This document shows, one piece after another, positions 59,587 to 64,000 of a stretch of 64,000 bases of DNA. The position numbers and the translations under genes are program-made. The notes under the pieces were generated by a model. It did not search any database. It was not told where the DNA came from and was given only the letters and a program-made list of their open reading frames with translations. This DNA comes from Molossus alvarezi (Eukaryota > Chordata > Mammalia > Chiroptera > Molossidae): positions 56,629,001-56,693,000 of the forward strand of contig CM073887.1 of the NCBI GenBank assembly GCA_037176705.1, read 5' to 3'. How positions within the stretch are numbered: the stretch's first letter is position 1; each line of letters starts with the position of its first letter.

Positions 59587-59903
59587 CTGCTGGGGATAGA
59601 ACAGCTGCTCATTAGGTGTGAGAGTGTGTTGGAAGCAGGGTCTAGTGTCAGACCAGGTACCTTCACACTGGGTAGTCCTTTGTTTATTCAGGAAGCTGAG
59701 TCCCTCTCCTCTTCATGCCCCACCCCATTCCCCATGTTAGTGCCCCCTACCCCCACCCTTGGCTGGAGGTGATGACACCTGGTGACTGCACATCCCTGAG
59801 TGGCAGACAAAGGGATTGTGGGAAGTGTGCAGAGGCCTGACACATAGCAGGTGAGCCCGTACTGAGGTACAGGGTGTGAGATATTGAAATAACCTTTGTC
59901 CCA

Positions 59904-60163
59904 GCCCTGGCTGGTTTTGCTTAGTGGTTAGAGCGTCGGCCCACAGACCATAGGGTCTCAGGTTCAATTCCTGGTCAAGGGCATATACCTGGGTTGCAGG
60001 TTTGATCCCCGACTCTCAGGGTTGTGTGGGAGACAACCAATCGATGTGTCTGTCTCACACTGATGTTTCTCTCTCTCTCTCTCTCCCTCCCTCCCTTCCA
60101 CTCTCTCTACGAAAATCAATGGAAAACTATTCTTGGGTGAGGATTAACCAAAAATAGTATATC
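59904..60163 (+). mobile_element. Ves-type SINE
   Basis: Perfect 19-bp TSD tgaaataacctttgtccca at 59885-59903 and 60164-60182. Complete from gccctggctggttttgctta to ttgggtgaggattaacc. It lies in the intron between the last EGF exon and the linker exon. Confidence 0.95.
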
Positions 60164-60412
60164 TGAAATAACCTTTGTCCCAGTTAGTAATTAGCTGCTG
60201 CATGGGGTCCCCCAGGAACTTTCCCCTTGGCACCCCAGCTTCTTCCCTGGGACCGCCCAGATCTTTACTCATTTAGCCTTAAAATAATTAAAGCCTGGCA
60301 CAGCAGGGCACGCCCAGCAATCACTCTGCTGGGTTCATGTGGGTGCCATTCAATATGTGATCAGATGGTTTGAGTTGTGGATCCTGGGGTGTGTGGGATC
60401 TGAACTCCGAAC

Positions 60413-60559
60413 CTTCACAGACGGTGTTGTTTGAGCCATTGGAGGACCCAGGAACAGGCTTCCAGCCAGGGCGGCAGCGGCATTCATAGCTGCCCACGAT
60501 GTTGAGGCAGTGGGTAGAATAGTGGCAGGGGTTTTGCCCCGAGGTACATTCATTCACAT
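60413..60559 (-). CDS. ADGRE2: ADGRE2-like exon: EGF-like module (duplicate copy 2)
   Basis: [49 protein letters not shown]; 147 bases, phase 1 both sides. Six Cys and the DVNE...N calcium-binding signature are present. Differs from the 61128-61274 exon in few residues. Confidence 0.93.
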
Positions 60560-61127
60560 CTGAGGACAAAGCCAGAGCGTCAGGCCCTCCATCCACTCTC
60601 TGCACCTTCCTTCCTGCCCCTTGTCTCCAATTCCTTTGCAGTTCACACCAAGGACACCCCACTATGCCACACTACCAGCCACCTAGCCTGTCAGGATACA
60701 CATTTGTGATGACATTTCCCCCAGTAAAGGCCCCATAAGCGTCCCTGCAAGGTGACAGGGCAGCACTGTGTGTGCGATGTCATCCCAGAGCTGTGTCCCC
60801 CATGTGTGGTGTAGGATGGACTCTGGGGGCCCTGCGATGGGCCTCTAACCAGCGAGGCTGCAACACCGATGGCTCTCCAAGTGTTGATGCTGTGGGTTGT
60901 GGCACAGCTGCCATCCACAGCCATGCTCCTGTCCGTGTTAGAACAGGATCTGAAGCTCAGCCCTGAGCAGCCCAGGTCCCCCTGTCCTCACTGCCTGCGC
61001 TGAGGACACACGGATGCTGAAACCGTTGCTGCCCCTTGTCTGCCAAAGCTCGTTATGGCAGCTTCCTTTTAGGTGGCTCCACAAGGTAAAGAAGATGTGG
61101 TACATTTATGGGATCTGAACTCTGAAC

Positions 61128-61274
61128 CTTCACAGATGGTGTTGTTTGGGCTGTTGGGGGACCCAGGAATCGGCTTCCAGCCAGGGCGGCAGTGGCACTT
61201 ATAGCTGCTCACGATGTTGAGGCAGTGGGTGGATTTGTGGCAGGGGTTTTGCCCTGAGGTACATTCATTCACAT
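61128..61274 (-). CDS. ADGRE2: ADGRE2-like exon: EGF-like module (duplicate copy 1)
   Basis: [49 protein letters not shown]; 147 bases, phase 1 both sides, six Cys intact. The family position corresponds to the fourth EGF of CD97/EMR2. Confidence 0.93.
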
Positions 61275-61826
61275 CTGAGGACAAAGCCAGAGTGTCAGAC
61301 CCGCCCTCCACTCCCTGCACCCACTTCTCATTGCCCAGCATTAAGGACCCCACACATGCCACCATCTGGTGACCTTCAACTCCACCCTCAAACCTCCTAA
61401 TGGTGGCCTCCCTGCAGGATGGACATGTCAGGGACCATAGTATCTAGTTCATAGGTGGCAAACCTAGGAGGGAAACTGAGTCATGGAGGCTCAAGTTCCT
61501 GACCAAGGACTCCTGCCTACTCCCTTCTGGGCCCTGGCCCAAGTTCACTTCCTGAGAATCAGAAATGATACCTCCCTCTGCTGCATGTGACAGATGAGGA
61601 AGGGGAAGGGTCTGGGATGCTCACAGGGGCTCCACAAGGAAACCCAGGGCCCAGAAGATCCTGCCATCTCCCAGCTCTGTGGCAGGACTTTCAGGGAGGT
61701 GAATCCTTAGGCAAGGCCTTGGCATTTCGGGAACCTGAGCATGTTCTGCCTCCTGCGGCTGTGGGACCTGCCTCGGCTCCTTCCCCAGCTCCAGTCCAGC
61801 CTCAGAGCATCTTCCTGGGCCTCTAC

Positions 61827-61958
61827 CTTTGCACAGCTTTGGGTCCTCTGCGTAGAGCTCAAACACGGGGGGGCACTTGCAGGTGTAGCTGCCCTGGGTG
61901 TTGACACAGATGCGGCGGCTTTTACAGATCCCGGGGTTCAGCTGACATTCATCCATGT
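61827..61958 (-). CDS. ADGRE2: ADGRE2-like exon: EGF-like module (EGF3 type)
   Basis: [44 protein letters not shown]; 132 bases, phase 1 both sides, acceptor ccccttgaag, donor GTAGAG. Calcium-binding EGF. Wording is closest to the third EGF of CD97/EMR2, so one or two more EGF exons and the signal peptide are expected upstream. Confidence 0.9.
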
Positions 61959-62940
61959 CTTCAAGGGGAAGGAGAGGGTGGTGGATGCCTTCAGGGCTGG
62001 GAGTCAGCCACATTTACTGGCACAGAAGCATCTAGAAGGCTCCACTGCCTCCTCGCAGGTGAGTGGGTGCCTTTTCTAATCCACATGGAGCCGTCCTATG
62101 GGTAAGCATGGTGGTCTAGATGCTCTGTTGTCCTGATGAGGCCAGAAATGGCCCAAGTCCTTCCTGCCAGCTCTGACTCTCTGACTCCCTGACTCCCGGG
62201 CAGCTCCTCGCTTGGGCAGGGACATCAGTGCCACGTGCCCCAGTCTGAGGACTTGGGCAAAGGCCAGGGTGGGTCATCCTGGAAACCAGTGCAGGAAAAA
62301 TGCTGCATTCCCTAAGCAGTGCTCATTTTGGTGGCCTTTGTCCTGACTCCTCCAGGATGGTGCTGTTGGCTGAGTTCTCCTTGGAATCCTGGTGACTCTG
62401 GTGAGACAGCGCTCTCCACCCACACGACTCCTGAGACTCCAGCCCATGGAGATGGACCGAAACCATCCCTGAGCCTGACCCCTCGAGGAGAAGGCTTCTA
62501 GGCAGGGGCCCAGAATATGACAATGGTGCCAGATGGCCAGGGCCACTTAGGCAGTGGGTGCCAGGCTGTGATGGACAGTGGAGCTCACATCCAGCCCACA
62601 GCCTTGGGGCATGAAGGTGCCTCTTCTGATCCCCATGAAGGCACCTCATGGGCTGGAAGGAAGTGATGATAATCCACATGTGAGCAAGCCAGCAGCGGGC
62701 AAGGGCTGGGTGCCTGGAGCAGGGAGCAGGTGCTGATGGGTGGAGAGTGGCAGGTGTTTATGTCATCTGGCTCCTTGTTCTCCCACCAGGGACACAGACC
62801 TGTGGGCCTTGCCAAGAGGAGCTCAGCCTCCATCTTCTGTCCCCCAGTGGTTTGGGTCCCCAAGGCACCTGGGTTGACCTCCTCGAGAGAGGGTGAGGCT
62901 CTGGGCAGTGGTCCCCGATGACACCTTCTCTTGTCATCTG
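61959..62940. other. ADGRE intron DNA, nothing recognised
   Basis: GC-balanced sequence without a visible EGF exon or L1. The ORFs here (such as 62323-62679 minus) show no domain and no suitable splice framing. Confidence 0.4.
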
Positions 62941-64000
62941 GTCCAGATGGTTAAGTTCATTCCTAAGCATCTTAATTTTTTTGCTGCAATGGTAAATGGG
63001 ATTGTTTCGAAGTTTCTCTTTCTGTGAGTTTATCATTGGTGTATAAGAGTGCCATCTAGCCCTGGCCAGTTTGACTCAGCGGTTAGAGCGTCGGCCTGCG
63101 GTCCGGAGAGACCCGGGTTCGGTTCCCGCTAAGGGCACGTACTTCGGTTGCAGTTTGTCCCCGGCCCTGGTTGGTCGTGCGGGTGGCAGCCACTCGATGT
63201 GTCCCTTCACGTCGATGTTTCTCTCTCTCTCCCCCTTCCTCTCTCTCCCTCCCACTCTATCTGTACAAAAAATGGAAAAATATCCTCGGGTGAGGAAAAA
63301 AAAAAAAAAAAAGAGAGCCATCTATTTCTTGACATTAATTTTGTATCTTGATATGTTGCCAAATTCATTTAGTAAGTCTAGTAAATTTTTGATGGAGTCC
63401 TTGGCGTTTTCTACTTATAGTATTATGTCGTCTGTGAATAATAACAGTTTTACTTCCTCCTTTCCCCTTTGGATCCCTTTTATTTTATCTTTCTGTCTGA
63501 TTGCTGTGGCTAAGACTTCCAGTACTATGTTAAATAAAAGAGGCAAAAGTGGACATCCTTGTCTTCTTCCTGTTCTTAAGGGAAATGTTTTTAGTTTCTG
63601 CCCATTGAGTATGATGTTGGCTGTAGGTCTTTCATATATGGCCTTTATTATGTTGAGATATGATCCCTTTATTCCCAGATTGCTGAGTGTTTTTATCAGA
63701 AATGGGTTCTGGATTTTGTCAAATGCTTTTTCAGCATCTATTGATATGATTATATGATTTTTATCTTTCATTTTGTTTATGTGGTGTATCACACTTATTG
63801 ATTTCCAAATATTGTACCAGCCTTGCAACCCTGGGATGAATCCCATTTGGTCATGGGGAATGATTTTTTTGAAGTATTGCTGGATTCGATTTGCTAGTAT
63901 TTTGTTGAGGTTTTTGGCATCAATGTTCATCAGGGTTATTTGTCTGTCGTTTTCTTTCATTGTAGTGTCCTTTTCTGGTTTTGCAATTAGAATTATGCTA
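62941..64000 (-). mobile_element. L1 fragment reaching the right edge, split by a SINE
   Basis: Minus-strand ORF2 from gttcattcctaagcatctta onward, without its 3' end. After the SINE it continues with the RT: FTDDI in place of FADDM near 63430, [23 protein letters not shown] up to 63960 in one open frame of 181 codons, then off the edge. Confidence 0.88.
63059..63311 (+). mobile_element. Ves SINE, well preserved
   Basis: TSD agagtgccatcta at 63046-63058 and 63312-63324 with one mismatch. Complete: gccctggccagtttgactca, B-box ggttcggttcccgct, ttcacgtcgatgtttctctc, and tail atcctcgggtgagg plus A17. Probably one of the youngest SINEs here. Confidence 0.95.

Larger units (their letters stand above)
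60413..61274. repeat. Tandem duplication of an EGF exon with flanks, period 715 bp
   Basis: The exons at 60413-60559 and 61128-61274 are equal in length and near identical, and the similarity extends into both introns (for example ctgaggacaaagccagag on one side and ggatctgaactc on the other). Starts differ by 715 bp. Confidence 0.88.
35829..61958 (-). other. ADGRE2: ADGRE2-like adhesion GPCR gene (3' portion, 15 coding exons)
   Basis: Gene model on the minus strand. Fifteen exons join at GT/AG sites with matching phases and no stop, giving about 713 residues: three EGF-like modules (calcium-binding DxDEC/DxNEC starts), a stalk and GAIN region, a GPS (CKCNHLSSF, cleavage expected between L and S), seven membrane segments and a 48-residue tail exon. 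Such EGF-TM7 receptors act on myeloid cell surfaces and bind ligands such as chondroitin sulphate or CD55, depending on the member. The 7TM part resembles EMR2/EMR3, and the stalk and GPS resemble CD97, so the exact orthology (ADGRE2, ADGRE3 or a lineage-specific paralog) is open. Signal peptide exons were not found and probably lie to the right. Confidence 0.8.

Noticed and set aside
60691..60966. ORFs between the two EGF exons as a possible extra EGF module
   Set aside because: No six-Cys EGF pattern and no DxxEC start in any frame; intron sequence.
35829..61958. Receptor as a pseudogene
   Set aside because: All 15 exons keep frame, splice sites are canonical, the GPS and key Cys residues are intact. 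Only the 5' exons are unseen.
63059..63135. tRNA gene candidate
   Set aside because: The A/B boxes belong to the head of a complete Ves SINE with tail and TSDs. The same head occurs in all other copies.

Overview
The window is vertebrate nuclear DNA from a bat, most likely a yangochiropteran (vespertilionid, molossid, phyllostomid or close relative). The evidence is at least a dozen copies of a tRNA-derived SINE of the bat Ves type, tRNA-like A/B-box head, CT-rich middle and a TCCTCGGGTGAGGA-like tail, together with a large load of mammalian LINE-1, plus MIR, L2, Tigger, MLT1-like and retroviral LTR remnants. There are no operons, CRISPR arrays or prokaryotic features.

Left third (1-22 kb): a Russian-doll stack of minus-strand L1 elements. 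The youngest is a full-length L1 (1151-7402) with two open, complete ORFs, a GC-rich 5'UTR built on 116-bp tandem units, a perfect 15-bp target-site duplication (TSD) and what looks like a short 3' transduction with two poly(A) tracts. It sits in the 5'UTR of an older L1 that begins left of the window. That one lies in a still older L1 (7519-8490 and 18776-20940), which is also split by another L1 (8491-12060 and 15423-18775). The latter is in turn split by a 5'-inverted (twin-primed) L1 (12061-15422). Ves SINEs with clear TSDs are peppered through the stack.

Middle (22-35 kb): probable intergenic DNA with an internally deleted Tigger DNA transposon (23063-23548), a 5'-truncated plus-strand L1 (23893-27735), a retroviral LTR (30511-31072), a GGAT microsatellite, Ves SINEs and ancient L1/MLT1/MIR pieces. 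No host exon was recognised here.

Right part (35.8-64 kb): the only host gene, on the minus strand, is an adhesion GPCR of the ADGRE (EMR/CD97) family. Fifteen coding exons can be joined at canonical GT/AG sites with consistent phases from 61958 down to the stop at 35829, about 713 residues: three EGF-like modules, a Ser/Thr-containing stalk and GAIN region, an intact GPS with HL/S, seven membrane segments and a short cytoplasmic tail. The signal peptide and any first EGF modules would lie right of the window or of the part I could read. Two of the EGF exons are recent tandem duplicates with a 715-bp period. The seven-transmembrane part is EMR2/EMR3-like, while the stalk and GPS look more CD97-like, so I call it ADGRE2-like. 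Its introns are expanded by three plus-strand (antisense to the gene) L1s at 36.6-42.7, 46.6-48.0 and 48.0-52.2 kb, and by smaller sense L1 fragments.

I found no convincing evidence of an undescribed biological system. The most interesting items are the potentially active L1 with its probable 3' transduction, the nested and inverted L1 history, a SINE-L1 chimera, an in-frame reverse-transcriptase deletion, and the EGF exon duplication in the receptor. Repeat family names rest on my memory of consensus sequences, not on a database search.
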